In this document: in pieces, positions 8,642-17,679 of the stretch
Layout of the letters: the number at the start of each line of letters is the position of its first letter
Numbering within the stretch: the first letter of the stretch is position 1
Origin: Verrucomicrobiota bacterium
GTDB lineage: Bacteria > Verrucomicrobiota > Verrucomicrobiia > Opitutales > Opitutaceae
NCBI GenBank assembly: GCA_018239845.1
Contig: JAFEGO010000039.1
Location: forward strand, 1 to 52,080
Reading direction: 5' to 3'
Length of the DNA stretch: 52,080 nucleotides
Position numbers and translations under genes: made by a program
The notes under the pieces: model-generated
Told to the model about the DNA's origin: nothing
Seen by the model: the letters and a program-made list of their open reading frames with translations, nothing else
Database searches by the model: none

Positions 8642-10000
8642 ATGCCCGCTCCCGAACAACGCCGCATCATTTTCCAGCACATCGATGAGCCCGGCTACTC
8701 AAACGACATCGGCTGCTACGTGCGCAACGGCGGTTACGAGGTCCTGAAGAAGGCCGTCACCCGCAAGCCCGAGGAGCTGATCGACGAGGTCAAGAAGTCC
8801 GGCCTGCGCGGCCGCGGCGGCGCGGGTTTCCCCTGCGGCGTGAAGTGGGGCCTTGTGGACCGCAAGAGCGGCAAGCCCATCTACCTCATCGTCAATGCCG
8901 ACGAGTCCGAGCCCGGCACATTCAAGGATCGATACATCATCCACCAGGATCCGCACCAGCTGATCGAGGGCACGATGATCTCCTGTTTCGCGAACAACGT
9001 GAAGCAGGCCTACATCTACATCCGCGGCGAGATGCCGCACGGCGCGCGCATCCTTGAGCAGGCGCTCGCCGAGGCCCGCGCAGCGGGTTTCGTCGGCAAG
9101 AATATCTGCGGCTCCACGTACTCCTGCGATATCTTCGTGCACCGCGGCGCCGGCGCCTACATCTGCGGCGAGGAGACCGGCCTGATCGAGTCGCTAGAGG
9201 GCAAGCGCGCCAACCCGCGCATCAAGCCCCCGTATTTCCCCGCCGTCCTCGGCCTCTACCAGTGCCCGACGATCGTCAACAATGTCGAGACGCTCTGCCA
9301 CGTGAAGTTCATCGCGGAGCACGGCGGCGCCGAGTACGCGAAGATCGGCACGCCCAATAATACGGGCACGCGCATCTTCTGCGTCTCGGGCCATGTGCAG
9401 CGCCCCGGTTACTACGAGTTTCCCGCGGGCACGATCACGCTCGGCCAGTTGCTCAACGAGGTCTGCGGCGGCCCGCTCCCGGGTCGTAAGTTCAAGGCCG
9501 TGATCCCCGGCGGTTCGTCCGCGAAGATCCTGCGCTTTGGCGAACGCTTCAAGGGCAAGCGCAAGGTCGGCGCCGACATGGTTGATTACGACTGGGGCGT
9601 CGAGGATGTGCCGATGGATTTCGATTCGCTCGGCATGATCGGCACGATGGGCGGCTCCGGCGGCGTCATCGTGATGGACGACTCGGTCAACATGGTCGAG
9701 GCCCTCGCCAACATCAACGCATTCTACTCCCACGAGAGCTGCGGCCAGTGCACGCCCTGCCGCGAAGGCTCGCTGTGGATGAAGAAGATCACCACCCGCA
9801 TGGTCCACGGCAACGCCCGTGCCGAGGATGCCGCGCTGCTCAAGGGCGTGGCCGACCAGATCCCCGGCCGCACCATCTGCGCCTTCGGCGAAGCCTGCTC
9901 GTGGCCCACCCAGAGCTTCCTCGCGAAGTTCGGCGACGAGTTCAAAGCCTATCCCGAGACCAAGAAAACCAAAGCGGCCGGTACGACCGCCCTCGTTTAA
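8642..10000 (+). CDS. nuoF: NADH-quinone oxidoreductase subunit F (NADH- and FMN-binding)
   Basis: 452 residues. 51-kDa subunit that oxidises NADH and passes electrons through FMN to the N3 cluster. Visible: the NADH/FMN site 'GLRGRGGAGFPCGVKWG' near residue 55, 'NADESEPGTFKDR', the FMN-site 'YICGEETGLIESLEGKRANP', and the N3 [4Fe-4S] motif 'SCGQCTPCREG' near residue 365 with a fourth cysteine in 'TICAFGEACSWP'. Normal length. 42 nt after nuoE and 16 nt before nuoG, clearly cotranscribed. Confidence 0.96.
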   Translation: MPAPEQRRIIFQHIDEPGYSNDIGCYVRNGGYEVLKKAVTRKPEELIDEVKKSGLRGRGGAGFPCGVKWGLVDRKSGKPIYLIVNADESEPGTFKDRYIIHQDPHQLIEGTMISCFANNVKQAYIYIRGEMPHGARILEQALAEARAAGFVGKNICGSTYSCDIFVHRGAGAYICGEETGLIESLEGKRANPRIKPPYFPAVLGLYQCPTIVNNVETLCHVKFIAEHGGAEYAKIGTPNNTGTRIFCVSGHVQRPGYYEFPAGTITLGQLLNEVCGGPLPGRKFKAVIPGGSSAKILRFGERFKGKRKVGADMVDYDWGVEDVPMDFDSLGMIGTMGGSGGVIVMDDSVNMVEALANINAFYSHESCGQCTPCREGSLWMKKITTRMVHGNARAEDAALLKGVADQIPGRTICAFGEACSWPTQSFLAKFGDEFKAYPETKKTKAAGTTALV

Positions 10001-10016
10001 GTTTCCTCCTTCCGCA

Positions 10017-11720
10017 ATGATCGCCTCTCCCAAACCCGACCTCGTCACCGTCAACATCGACGGCAAGGAGATCGCCGTGCCGAAGGGCACCAACGTCATC
10101 GAGGCCGCCCGCCTCCTGAACGTCGACGTCCCGCATTATTGCTACCACCCGAAGCTCTCGGTCGTGGGCAACTGCCGCATGTGCCTCATCGAAATGGGCA
10201 TGCCCGCCGTCGATCCCGCCACCAAGGCGCCGATCATGGACCCGGCCACCGGCAAGCAGAAGATCAACTGGATCCCGCGCCCCCAGATCGGCTGCGGCAC
10301 CAACGTCTCGCCCGGCCTCCACGTCAAGACGCTCTCCCCGATGGTGAAGGACGCCCGCGAGGGCGTGATGGAGTTCCTCCTCATCAACCACCCACTCGAT
10401 TGCCCGATCTGCGACCAGGCCGGCGAGTGCAAGCTCCAGGAGCAGTCCACCGGCTACGGCCGCGGCTACTCGCGCTTCATTGAGCAGAAGAACGTGAAGC
10501 CCAAGCGCACCCAGCTCGGGCCGCGCGTCACGCTCGACGACGAGCGCTGCATCCTCTGCTCGCGCTGCATCCGTTTCTCCAAGGAGGTCGCCAAGGACGA
10601 TGTCCTCGGCTTCATCGACCGCGGCAGCTACAGCACGCTCACCTGCTACCCGGGCAAGGAGCTGAAGAACAACTATTCGCTCAACACCGTCGACATCTGC
10701 CCCGTCGGCGCGCTCACGAGCACGGATTTCCGCTTCAAGATGCGCGTCTGGTTCCTCAAGCAGACCAACAGCATCGACACCGAGACCTCCACCGGCGCCA
10801 ACACCGTCGTCTGGTCCCGCGAGGGCGTCATTTACCGCATCACCCCGCGCCGCAACGACGAGGTGAACGACACCTGGATGGCCGACTCCGGCCGCGTATT
10901 GTATAAACAGGTACAGGCCGCCGACCGCGTCTCCGCCGTCAAGGTGGGCGGCGCCGACAGCGCCCTCGACATCGCGGTCAACGCCGCCGCCGAGCTCTTC
11001 AAGGCCGGTTCCGTCGCCATCGTCGGCTCGGGCCGCAGCTCGGTTGAAGAGCAACTTCTCACGAAGCAGCTCGCCACCGCGCTCAAGGCTTCGACGCACC
11101 TCGTCAGCCGGGTAGGCGAGGGGGACAAGCTTCTCGTCTCCGCCGACCGCAACCCGAATGTCCGCGGCGCGCTCGTCACCGGCCTCATCGCCGCGCTGCC
11201 GTCTGCCAAGCTCACCGACCTCGCCGCCGCCATCGACGCCGGCAAGATCAAGACCATCGTCTCCGTGGGCGAAGACCTCACCGCCGCCGGCCTCACCGCC
11301 GCGCAGCTCGCGAAGGTCGCCATCGTTTACCTCGGCACGCATGCCAACGCCACCAGCGCCGCCGCCAAGGTGGTGCTGCCGACGCTGACCGTCTTCGAGA
11401 AGAGCGGCACGTTTGTGAACCAGCAGTTCCGCATCCAGAAATTCCTCAAGGCCATCCCTGGTGCCGCCGGCGCGACCGACGACCTCGTCGTCCTCGCCAA
11501 GCTGGTTTCCGCCGCCACCGGCACCTTGGTCTCGGGCGACCTCTCCACCGTGTGGAAGGTCCTCTCCGCCGCGGTCCCCGCGCTCGGTCCCGTGACCTTC
11601 GCGAATCTCCCCGAGACCGGCCTGCTGCTCGACAGCACGCCGTTCGCCGCCTTGCCCTTTGTCGAGGGCGAGACGCTCCACTACAAACCCGCCGCGCCGG
11701 CCGCTGCCGCCACCGCCTGA
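10017..11720 (+). CDS. nuoG: NADH-quinone oxidoreductase subunit G, short form
   Basis: 567 residues from ATG 10017. Iron-sulfur chain subunit. N-terminal ferredoxin-like part: the [2Fe-2S] cysteines in 'HYCYHPKLSVVGNCRMCLIE' and 'IGCGTNVSPG'; the His/Cys-ligated N5 cluster in 'NHPLDCPICDQAGECKLQ'; and the 4Fe-4S motifs in 'CILCSRCIRFSKEVA' and 'DICPVGALT'. The molybdopterin-oxidoreductase-like C-terminal domain is much reduced compared with the usual 700-900 residues, and its last 250 residues are Ala-rich and weakly conserved. The ORF ends 14 nt before nuoH with no sign of a frameshift, so the short length looks natural. Confidence 0.93.
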   Translation: MIASPKPDLVTVNIDGKEIAVPKGTNVIEAARLLNVDVPHYCYHPKLSVVGNCRMCLIEMGMPAVDPATKAPIMDPATGKQKINWIPRPQIGCGTNVSPGLHVKTLSPMVKDAREGVMEFLLINHPLDCPICDQAGECKLQEQSTGYGRGYSRFIEQKNVKPKRTQLGPRVTLDDERCILCSRCIRFSKEVAKDDVLGFIDRGSYSTLTCYPGKELKNNYSLNTVDICPVGALTSTDFRFKMRVWFLKQTNSIDTETSTGANTVVWSREGVIYRITPRRNDEVNDTWMADSGRVLYKQVQAADRVSAVKVGGADSALDIAVNAAAELFKAGSVAIVGSGRSSVEEQLLTKQLATALKASTHLVSRVGEGDKLLVSADRNPNVRGALVTGLIAALPSAKLTDLAAAIDAGKIKTIVSVGEDLTAAGLTAAQLAKVAIVYLGTHANATSAAAKVVLPTLTVFEKSGTFVNQQFRIQKFLKAIPGAAGATDDLVVLAKLVSAATGTLVSGDLSTVWKVLSAAVPALGPVTFANLPETGLLLDSTPFAALPFVEGETLHYKPAAPAAAATA

Positions 11721-11734
11721 CCTGACGCGCCGCC

Positions 11735-12880
11735 ATGTTCGACTTCTTCTTCAACCTCCCGATCTTCGTCCAGGCCCTGATCAAGGGCCTCGCGGTGATC
11801 ATGGTCATCTTCCCGATCGCCGGCGCGTGTTCGCTCGCCGAGCGCAAGGTCGCCGCGTGGATCCAGGACCGCCCCGGTCCCAATCGCGCCGTCGTGCCGT
11901 GGATCGCGTGGATTCCCTTCCTCGGCAAGTTCCTCCAGCGCCTCGGCGTGTTCCACGTCATGGCCGACGGCGGCAAGATGCTCTTCAAGGAAGACTCGCT
12001 GCCGGGCCACGTGAACAAGTTCTACTTCATCGCGGCGCCGATCCTCGCGATGATCCCCGCGCTCACGACCGTCACCGTCGTGCCCTTCGGCGCGTACATC
12101 ACGGGCAACACCGTGGTGCCGCTCGCGCTCGCGCCGCTCGACATCGGCATCCTCTCCGTCTTCGCCATCGGCTCCCTCGGCGTGTATTCGCTGATCCTCG
12201 CCGGCTGGGCGTCGAACTCCAAGTATCCCTTCCTCGGCAGCGTCCGCGCCTCCGCGCAGCTCATCTCGTATGAGCTTTCCATGACGCTCTCCGTCATCCC
12301 GGTTTTCCTGTGGGTCAATGCGCCCGGCCGCGAGGCCACGCTCGGCTTCGCCCGCGTGGTGGAGTTCCAGAGCCAGCCCGGTTTCTGGGGCGGCGCGTGG
12401 TTCGGCTTCCTGATGCCGGTCTCGGCCTTCATCTTCCTCGTCGCGCTCTTCGCCGAGACGAACCGCCAGCCGTTCGACACCGTGGAGTCCGAGTCCGACC
12501 TCGTCGGCAGCTTCCACACGGAGTACGGCGCGTTCAAGTGGGGCCTGTTCTTCGTCGCCGAGTACTCGCACATGATCGTGGGCTCCGCGGTCTTCATCCT
12601 CCTCTTCTTCGGCGGCTGGAATCCGCTCCCGTGGGTGCCGCTCTCCGACGTCGCCGTCTGGCTGCATCTCGTGGACCAGCCCGTGATCCTCGGCATTCTC
12701 TCCATCGCGATCTTCCTCGGGAAGGTCCTCGGCATGATCTTCTTCTTCATGTGGGTGCGCTGGACCGTCCCGCGCTTCCGTTATGACCAGGTCATGAAGC
12801 TCGGCTGGCAGAAGCTCCTGCCGCTCGCCGTCATCAACCTCCTCTTCTACGCGGTCGTGATCGCGTTCCTGCAGAAATAA
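11735..12880 (+). CDS. nuoH: NADH-quinone oxidoreductase subunit H
   Basis: 381 residues, about eight membrane helices. Membrane-arm subunit that joins the peripheral arm and lines the quinone channel. Family signatures: 'CSLAERKVAAWIQDRPGPNR' near residue 30, 'GVFHVMADGGKMLFKEDSLP', 'ASAQLISYELSM', 'FAETNRQPFDTVESESDLV', and the C-terminal 'FMWVRWTVPRFRYDQVMKLG'. Slightly longer than average because of an insert around residues 85-105. Ten nt before nuoI. Confidence 0.96.
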   Translation: MFDFFFNLPIFVQALIKGLAVIMVIFPIAGACSLAERKVAAWIQDRPGPNRAVVPWIAWIPFLGKFLQRLGVFHVMADGGKMLFKEDSLPGHVNKFYFIAAPILAMIPALTTVTVVPFGAYITGNTVVPLALAPLDIGILSVFAIGSLGVYSLILAGWASNSKYPFLGSVRASAQLISYELSMTLSVIPVFLWVNAPGREATLGFARVVEFQSQPGFWGGAWFGFLMPVSAFIFLVALFAETNRQPFDTVESESDLVGSFHTEYGAFKWGLFFVAEYSHMIVGSAVFILLFFGGWNPLPWVPLSDVAVWLHLVDQPVILGILSIAIFLGKVLGMIFFFMWVRWTVPRFRYDQVMKLGWQKLLPLAVINLLFYAVVIAFLQK

Positions 12881-12889
12881 CCAACCGCC

Positions 12890-13432
12890 ATGGCTGTCAT
12901 CACTGTCGAACGCAAACCGCTCACCTTCGCCGAGCGCACCTACATCCCGCAGATCGTCGGCGGCCTGAAGACGACGTTTAAGCACCTCGTCCGCAAGAAG
13001 CAGACGCTCGAGTATCCCGAGCAGCGTCCCGCGATCCCGGCCGGCTACCGCGGCGTCCCCACGCTCGTGAAGGATCCCAACGGTCGCGAGAAATGCGTCT
13101 CCTGCCAGCTCTGCGAATTCGTCTGCCCGCCCAAGGCCATCCGCATCACGCCCGGCGAGATCCCTGCCGACCAGCCCGACCGCGCGCACGTTGAAAAAGG
13201 CCCGCAGGCCTTCGACATCGACATGCTGCGCTGCATCTACTGCGGCCTGTGCCAGGAAGTCTGCCCCGAGGAGGCGATCTTTCTGCAGAACCAGTTCTCC
13301 ATGTCCGGCTACACCCGCGCCGAGATGGTCAACCACAAGGACCGCCTCTACGAGCTCGGCGGCACGCTCCCCGACCAGCATTTCAAGTGGGACCACAAGA
13401 AGGCCGCCGCCGAGCACGGCAACGCCCACTGA
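12890..13432 (+). CDS. nuoI: NADH-quinone oxidoreductase subunit I
   Basis: 180 residues. Ferredoxin-type subunit carrying clusters N6a and N6b. Two classical 4Fe-4S motifs: Cys69-x2-Cys72-x2-Cys75-x3-Cys79 (with Pro80) and Cys115-x2-Cys118-x2-Cys121-x3-Cys125 (with Pro126). An N-terminal amphipathic segment ('FAERTYIPQIVGGLKTTF') is the usual membrane-contact region. The stop is followed after 19 nt by nuoJ. Confidence 0.96.
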   Translation: MAVITVERKPLTFAERTYIPQIVGGLKTTFKHLVRKKQTLEYPEQRPAIPAGYRGVPTLVKDPNGREKCVSCQLCEFVCPPKAIRITPGEIPADQPDRAHVEKGPQAFDIDMLRCIYCGLCQEVCPEEAIFLQNQFSMSGYTRAEMVNHKDRLYELGGTLPDQHFKWDHKKAAAEHGNAH

Positions 13433-13451
13433 GCCGCCCGCTCCTTTCTTC

Positions 13452-13961
13452 ATGAGCCAATTCATGTTCAACCTTTTCGCGCTGCTGGTGGTCTTCGGGG
13501 CCATCGGCGTCGTCGTGAGCAAGAACGTCGTGCACGGCGCGATGAGCCTGCTCGTCAGCCTGCTCGGCGTCACCGGTCTCTTCGTGCTGCTCGACGCCTA
13601 CCTCCTGGCCTTCGTGCTGCTGCTGGTGTACGCGGGCGCGGTCGTCGCGCTGTTCCTCTTCATCGTCATGCTGCTCGATACGCACGGTGACCAGCGCCCC
13701 GGCGTGAAGCACCTGCCGTTGATCGCCTCCGTGATCACCGGCGCGCTTGTCGTGGTCGGCGCGGCCTCGTTCATCATGCACGCGCGTCTGCCCGAGCCCA
13801 TCCTGGCCAACGTCCCGGTGGTCGGCGACTCGCTCAAGCATTACGCCTACCAGCTCTTCACCACCTACCTGCTGCCCGTGCAGGTGATCGGCTTTTTGCT
13901 CCTCATCGCCATGATCGGCGTGATCGTGCTCAGCCGCAAACACGAGGAGGCCGCCTCATGA
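13452..13961 (+). CDS. nuoJ: NADH-quinone oxidoreductase subunit J
   Basis: 169 residues, five membrane helices. Membrane-arm subunit. Signatures: '[20 protein letters not shown]' and the pi-bulge helix '[20 protein letters not shown]'. ATG 13452 is the first start outside nuoI; the longer upstream reading frame overlaps nuoI and is a shadow. The stop overlaps the nuoK start by 4 nt (ATGA), indicating translational coupling. Confidence 0.93.
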   Translation: MSQFMFNLFALLVVFGAIGVVVSKNVVHGAMSLLVSLLGVTGLFVLLDAYLLAFVLLLVYAGAVVALFLFIVMLLDTHGDQRPGVKHLPLIASVITGALVVVGAASFIMHARLPEPILANVPVVGDSLKHYAYQLFTTYLLPVQVIGFLLLIAMIGVIVLSRKHEEAAS

Positions 13962-14266
13962 TCTCCGTCAGCCTCAACAGCTACATCGCCCTCAGCGTGA
14001 TCCTCTTCGCGCTCGGCTTCCTCGGCGTCCTGATCCGCCGCAACACGATCGTGATCTTCATGTGCCTCGAGCTCATGCTCATCGCCTCGACCATCGCCCT
14101 CGTCGCCTTCTCGCGCTACAACGGCACCCTCGACGGCAACGTCTTCGTCTTCTTCATCCTCACCGTCGCCGCCGCGGAGGTCGCGGTCGGCCTCGCCATC
14201 ATCGTGGCGCTCTTCCGCCGCCGCCAGACCATCCAGGTCGACGCGCTCAACTCCCTGAAAGACTGA
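13958..14266 (+). CDS. nuoK: NADH-quinone oxidoreductase subunit K
   Basis: 102 residues, three membrane helices. Smallest antiporter-related membrane subunit. Family core: '[20 protein letters not shown]' with the conserved membrane Glu in 'MCLELMLIA', then '[20 protein letters not shown]' with the second conserved Glu. Typical length. It overlaps nuoJ by 4 nt and precedes nuoL by 7 nt. Confidence 0.95.
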   Translation: MISVSLNSYIALSVILFALGFLGVLIRRNTIVIFMCLELMLIASTIALVAFSRYNGTLDGNVFVFFILTVAAAEVAVGLAIIVALFRRRQTIQVDALNSLKD

Positions 14267-14273
14267 CGCGCCC

Positions 14274-16145
14274 ATGCACTTTGTGCCTCCGATGCTCCTG
14301 CCCGCCCTTTGGGTTCTCCTGCTGCCGCTCGCCTCGGCCGCGCTGATCGCACTCTTCCTGCGCCGCTCTGGCGGGGCCGCTGCCGCGCTCTCGACACTGG
14401 TCGCCGCGGCCATCGCCGGCCTCGCGCTGACCCTCGCCCTGCAGGGCGACCGCTTCGAGTACGCCTGCGAATGGCTCAAACTCGGGAATTTCTCCCTGTC
14501 GCTCGGCATCAAGTTCGACGACCTCGCCGCGCTGATGCTCACCATCGTCGGCATCGTCGGCCTCTGCGTGCATGTCTTCTCGCTCGGCTACCTGCACGAC
14601 GACGCGGCCAAGGCCCGCTACTTCGGCGGTCTCTCGATCTTCATGTTTTCGATGATCGGCATCGTCCTCGCGGACAATCTCTTCATGCTTTTCATCTTCT
14701 GGGAGCTCGTCGGTTTCAGCTCCTACCTGCTGATCGGCCACTGGCATGAGAAGCAGTCCGCGGCCGACGCCGCCAAGAAGGCCTTCATCGTCAACCGCGT
14801 GGGCGACTTCGGTTTCCTCCTCGGCATTGTGATGTGCTACTGGGCCAACGGCACCGTCAACCTGACCGAGCTCGGCGCGCACCACGTCTTCAGCACCGCG
14901 ATCCCGCTGCTCCTTTTCTGCGGCGCGGTCGGCAAGTCCGCCCAGCTCCCGCTGCAGGTCTGGCTCCCCGACGCGATGGAGGGTCCGACGCCCGTCTCCG
15001 CCCTGATCCACGCCGCCACGATGGTGGCCGCCGGTATCTACATGCTCTGCCGCATCAACGTCCTGATGGTCCCCGAGGCCCTCAACGTCATCATGTGGGT
15101 CGGCACCGTCACGGCGCTCTACGCCGCCCTCTGCGCGATCACGCAGCGCGACATCAAGAAGGTCCTCGCTTACTCCACGCTCTCGCAGCTCGGCTACATG
15201 GTCGCGGCCTTCGGCCTCGGCTCCACCGAGGCGCTGAACGGGGAGGGTAAGGTCGTCCTCGTCGCCACCGGCGTCGGCGCGGCGATGTTCCACCTGACCA
15301 CGCACGCCTTCTTCAAGGCCCTGATGTTCCTCGGCTCCGGCTCCGTCATCCACGGCTGCCACCACGAGCAGGACATTTTCAAGATGGGCGGCCTGCGGAA
15401 GAAGATGCCGCTGACGTTCATCACCTTCACCATCGGCGTCCTGGCCATCATCGGCTTCCCGTACCTTGCCGGCTTCTTCTCGAAGGACGCCATCCTGTAT
15501 CTTTCGTTTGAGCACAACAAGGCGGTCTTCGCCGTCCTCGCTTTCACCGCCGTGCTCACCTCGTTCTACATGGTGCGCCTCTGGAAGCTCACCTTCCTCG
15601 GCGAGCCCCGCAGCGCGGAAGCCTCCCACGCGCACGAAGGCGGCATTACGCTCACCGCGCCGTTGCTGGTGCTCGCGGTCCTTGCGGTGCTCGGCGGCTA
15701 CATCGGCCTCTACCCTCACGCCTACGCCGGCGTGCTGGAGCTCGTTCCCGAGGCCCACGGCTCGGCCCACACCACGATTTTCATCACCAGCCTCGCGGTC
15801 ATGCTCATCGGCGCCCTTGGCGCCTACGGTTTCTACCGCACGGCCGCGACCGACACGCTTCAGGAAAAGTCCCCCGGCGTCTTCGGCCTGCTCGTCGCGC
15901 TCAAGGAGTCCTTCGACGCGGTGTACAATTACTACGTCGCCAAGATCCAGCAGCGCTTTGCGCTGCTGCTCAACCTCATTGAGCAGCTGTTCATCTCCGG
16001 CCTGATCATCCGCGGCCTCGCCGGTTTGGTCGCCGGCGTCGGCATCGGCGCCCGCATGCTGCAGGTCGGCAACCTCAACGTTTACGTGTACTGGTTCCTC
16101 TTCGGACTGGTGCTGTTCCTCGCCTGCGTCCTGGGCGTTTCCTGA
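14274..16145 (+). CDS. nuoL: NADH-quinone oxidoreductase subunit L
   Basis: 623 residues, about sixteen membrane helices. Mrp-antiporter-like proton-pumping subunit at the far end of the membrane arm, with a long lateral helix at the C-terminus. Signatures: 'IFWELVGFSSYLLIGHWHEK' with the pumping-channel Glu, 'GKSAQLPLQVWLPDAMEGPT' followed by 'PVSALIHAATMVAAGIY', 'AYSTLSQLGYMVAAFGLG', 'HLTTHAFFKALMFLGSGSVI', and 'IGFPYLAGFFSKDAIL'. Full length. Confidence 0.96.
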   Translation: MHFVPPMLLPALWVLLLPLASAALIALFLRRSGGAAAALSTLVAAAIAGLALTLALQGDRFEYACEWLKLGNFSLSLGIKFDDLAALMLTIVGIVGLCVHVFSLGYLHDDAAKARYFGGLSIFMFSMIGIVLADNLFMLFIFWELVGFSSYLLIGHWHEKQSAADAAKKAFIVNRVGDFGFLLGIVMCYWANGTVNLTELGAHHVFSTAIPLLLFCGAVGKSAQLPLQVWLPDAMEGPTPVSALIHAATMVAAGIYMLCRINVLMVPEALNVIMWVGTVTALYAALCAITQRDIKKVLAYSTLSQLGYMVAAFGLGSTEALNGEGKVVLVATGVGAAMFHLTTHAFFKALMFLGSGSVIHGCHHEQDIFKMGGLRKKMPLTFITFTIGVLAIIGFPYLAGFFSKDAILYLSFEHNKAVFAVLAFTAVLTSFYMVRLWKLTFLGEPRSAEASHAHEGGITLTAPLLVLAVLAVLGGYIGLYPHAYAGVLELVPEAHGSAHTTIFITSLAVMLIGALGAYGFYRTAATDTLQEKSPGVFGLLVALKESFDAVYNYYVAKIQQRFALLLNLIEQLFISGLIIRGLAGLVAGVGIGARMLQVGNLNVYVYWFLFGLVLFLACVLGVS

Positions 16146-16152
16146 TTTCGCG

Positions 16153-17676
16153 ATGAGCCAACTTCCCTTCGATCCCCTCCTGTTGTCGGTTGTCGCGCCG
16201 CTGGCCGTCGCCGCCGCCATCGCCTTCGGCCTGCCGAAGCGCTGGTCCGTGCTCCTCGCTTACGCCGGCTTCGGCGTGCCGGCGCTGATCGCCCTCTGGG
16301 CCTGGATTGACTACTCGTCCGCCGCGCAGGCGCACGGCTACGCTTACCTCGTCCGGCACTCCACCGGCCTCGACGGTCTCGGCATCTCGCTCACCCTCGG
16401 CCTCAACGGCATCTCGCTCCCGCTCTTCGTGCTCGCCGGTTTCGTCGGCCTCGCGGCCGGCTTGTACGCGATCCGGTCCGGCGCCGAACGCCTGAAGCTC
16501 TACCTCATGCTGCTCCTCATCATGCAGGGCGGCCTGATGGGCGTGTTCGCGAGCGTCGATATCTTCTTCTTCTACTTCTTCCACGAACTCGCGCTTATCC
16601 CCACCTTCATCATGATCGGGGTCTGGGGCGGCCGCGACCGCAACTACGCCGCGATGAAGGTCACGATCTACCTCACCGCCGGTGCGATGCTGTCCCTCAT
16701 CGGTCTGATCGCCCTTTACGTGAAGAGCGGCGCGGACTCCTTCGACCTCATCACCCTGCGCGCCTACCTCGCGGCCCATCCGCTCGGCGCGACGGTGCAG
16801 CACAATATCTTCGGCCTGCTGCTCTTCGGCTTCGGCATCCTCGTTTCGCTCTGGCCCCTGCACACGTGGGCGCCCCTCGGCTACGGCGCCGCGCCCAGCT
16901 CGGCCGCGATGCTCCACGCCGGCGTCCTCAAGAAGTTCGGCTTGTACGGCCTGATCCAGGTGGCCCTGCCGCTGCTCCCGCTCGGCGTCGGCGGTTGGGC
17001 GCATACGCTCGCTTGGCTCGCCGTCATCGGCAACGTCCTCGTCGTCGGCTTCATCACCATCGCGCAGCGCGATCTCAAGCAGATGATCGGTTACAGCTCC
17101 GTGATGCACATGGGCTATGCCTTCCTCGGCATCGCCTGCTACTCGGCGGTCGGCGCCGGTGGCGTCGTCCTCATGATGGTCGCCCACGGCTTCTCCGTCG
17201 CGCTGCTCTTCCTGCTCGCCACCTCGATCCACCACCGCACGCACACCTTTGATATGGGTGAGATGGGCGGCCTCGCGCAGAAGACTCCCGTCCTCGCGGC
17301 GTTTTTCGTCGCGGCCACCTTGGCGAGCATCGGTCTCCCGGGCTTCGCCAATTTCTGGGGCGAGCTTTCCATTTTCGTCGCCCTCTGGAAATTCTCCCCG
17401 CTCATCACCGCGCTGGCGGTCGCGGGTGTGATCATTTCCGCGATCTACGGTCTCCGCTCCGTGGCCCGCGTCTTCTTTGGTCCTGCGACCGATGAACTCA
17501 ACCGCGTCACGACGGCCAATCCGCCCGCCGACCTGAGCTGGAGCGAAAAGCTCCCCGCGCTCATCCTCCTTGCCGCGCTCCTCTTCGTCGGCTTCTGGCC
17601 GAAGTCCATTTCCACGCCGCTCAACGCCACGCTGGACGCCGTTTACTCGGCCCCCGCCCGCAGCGCCGCCCCGTAA
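16153..17676 (+). CDS. nuoM: NADH-quinone oxidoreductase subunit M
   Basis: 507 residues, about fourteen membrane helices. Second antiporter-like proton channel. Visible: 'IFFFYFFHELALIPTFIMIG' with the conserved Glu, 'WPLHTWAPLGYGAAPSSAAM' followed by LHAGVLKKFGLYG, 'IGYSSVMHMGYAFLGIA', 'AHGFSVALLFLLATSIHHRT', and 'IGLPGFANFWGELSIF'. Starts 7 nt after nuoL and ends 3 nt before nuoN. Confidence 0.96.
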   Translation: MSQLPFDPLLLSVVAPLAVAAAIAFGLPKRWSVLLAYAGFGVPALIALWAWIDYSSAAQAHGYAYLVRHSTGLDGLGISLTLGLNGISLPLFVLAGFVGLAAGLYAIRSGAERLKLYLMLLLIMQGGLMGVFASVDIFFFYFFHELALIPTFIMIGVWGGRDRNYAAMKVTIYLTAGAMLSLIGLIALYVKSGADSFDLITLRAYLAAHPLGATVQHNIFGLLLFGFGILVSLWPLHTWAPLGYGAAPSSAAMLHAGVLKKFGLYGLIQVALPLLPLGVGGWAHTLAWLAVIGNVLVVGFITIAQRDLKQMIGYSSVMHMGYAFLGIACYSAVGAGGVVLMMVAHGFSVALLFLLATSIHHRTHTFDMGEMGGLAQKTPVLAAFFVAATLASIGLPGFANFWGELSIFVALWKFSPLITALAVAGVIISAIYGLRSVARVFFGPATDELNRVTTANPPADLSWSEKLPALILLAALLFVGFWPKSISTPLNATLDAVYSAPARSAAP

Positions 17677-17679
17677 GCC

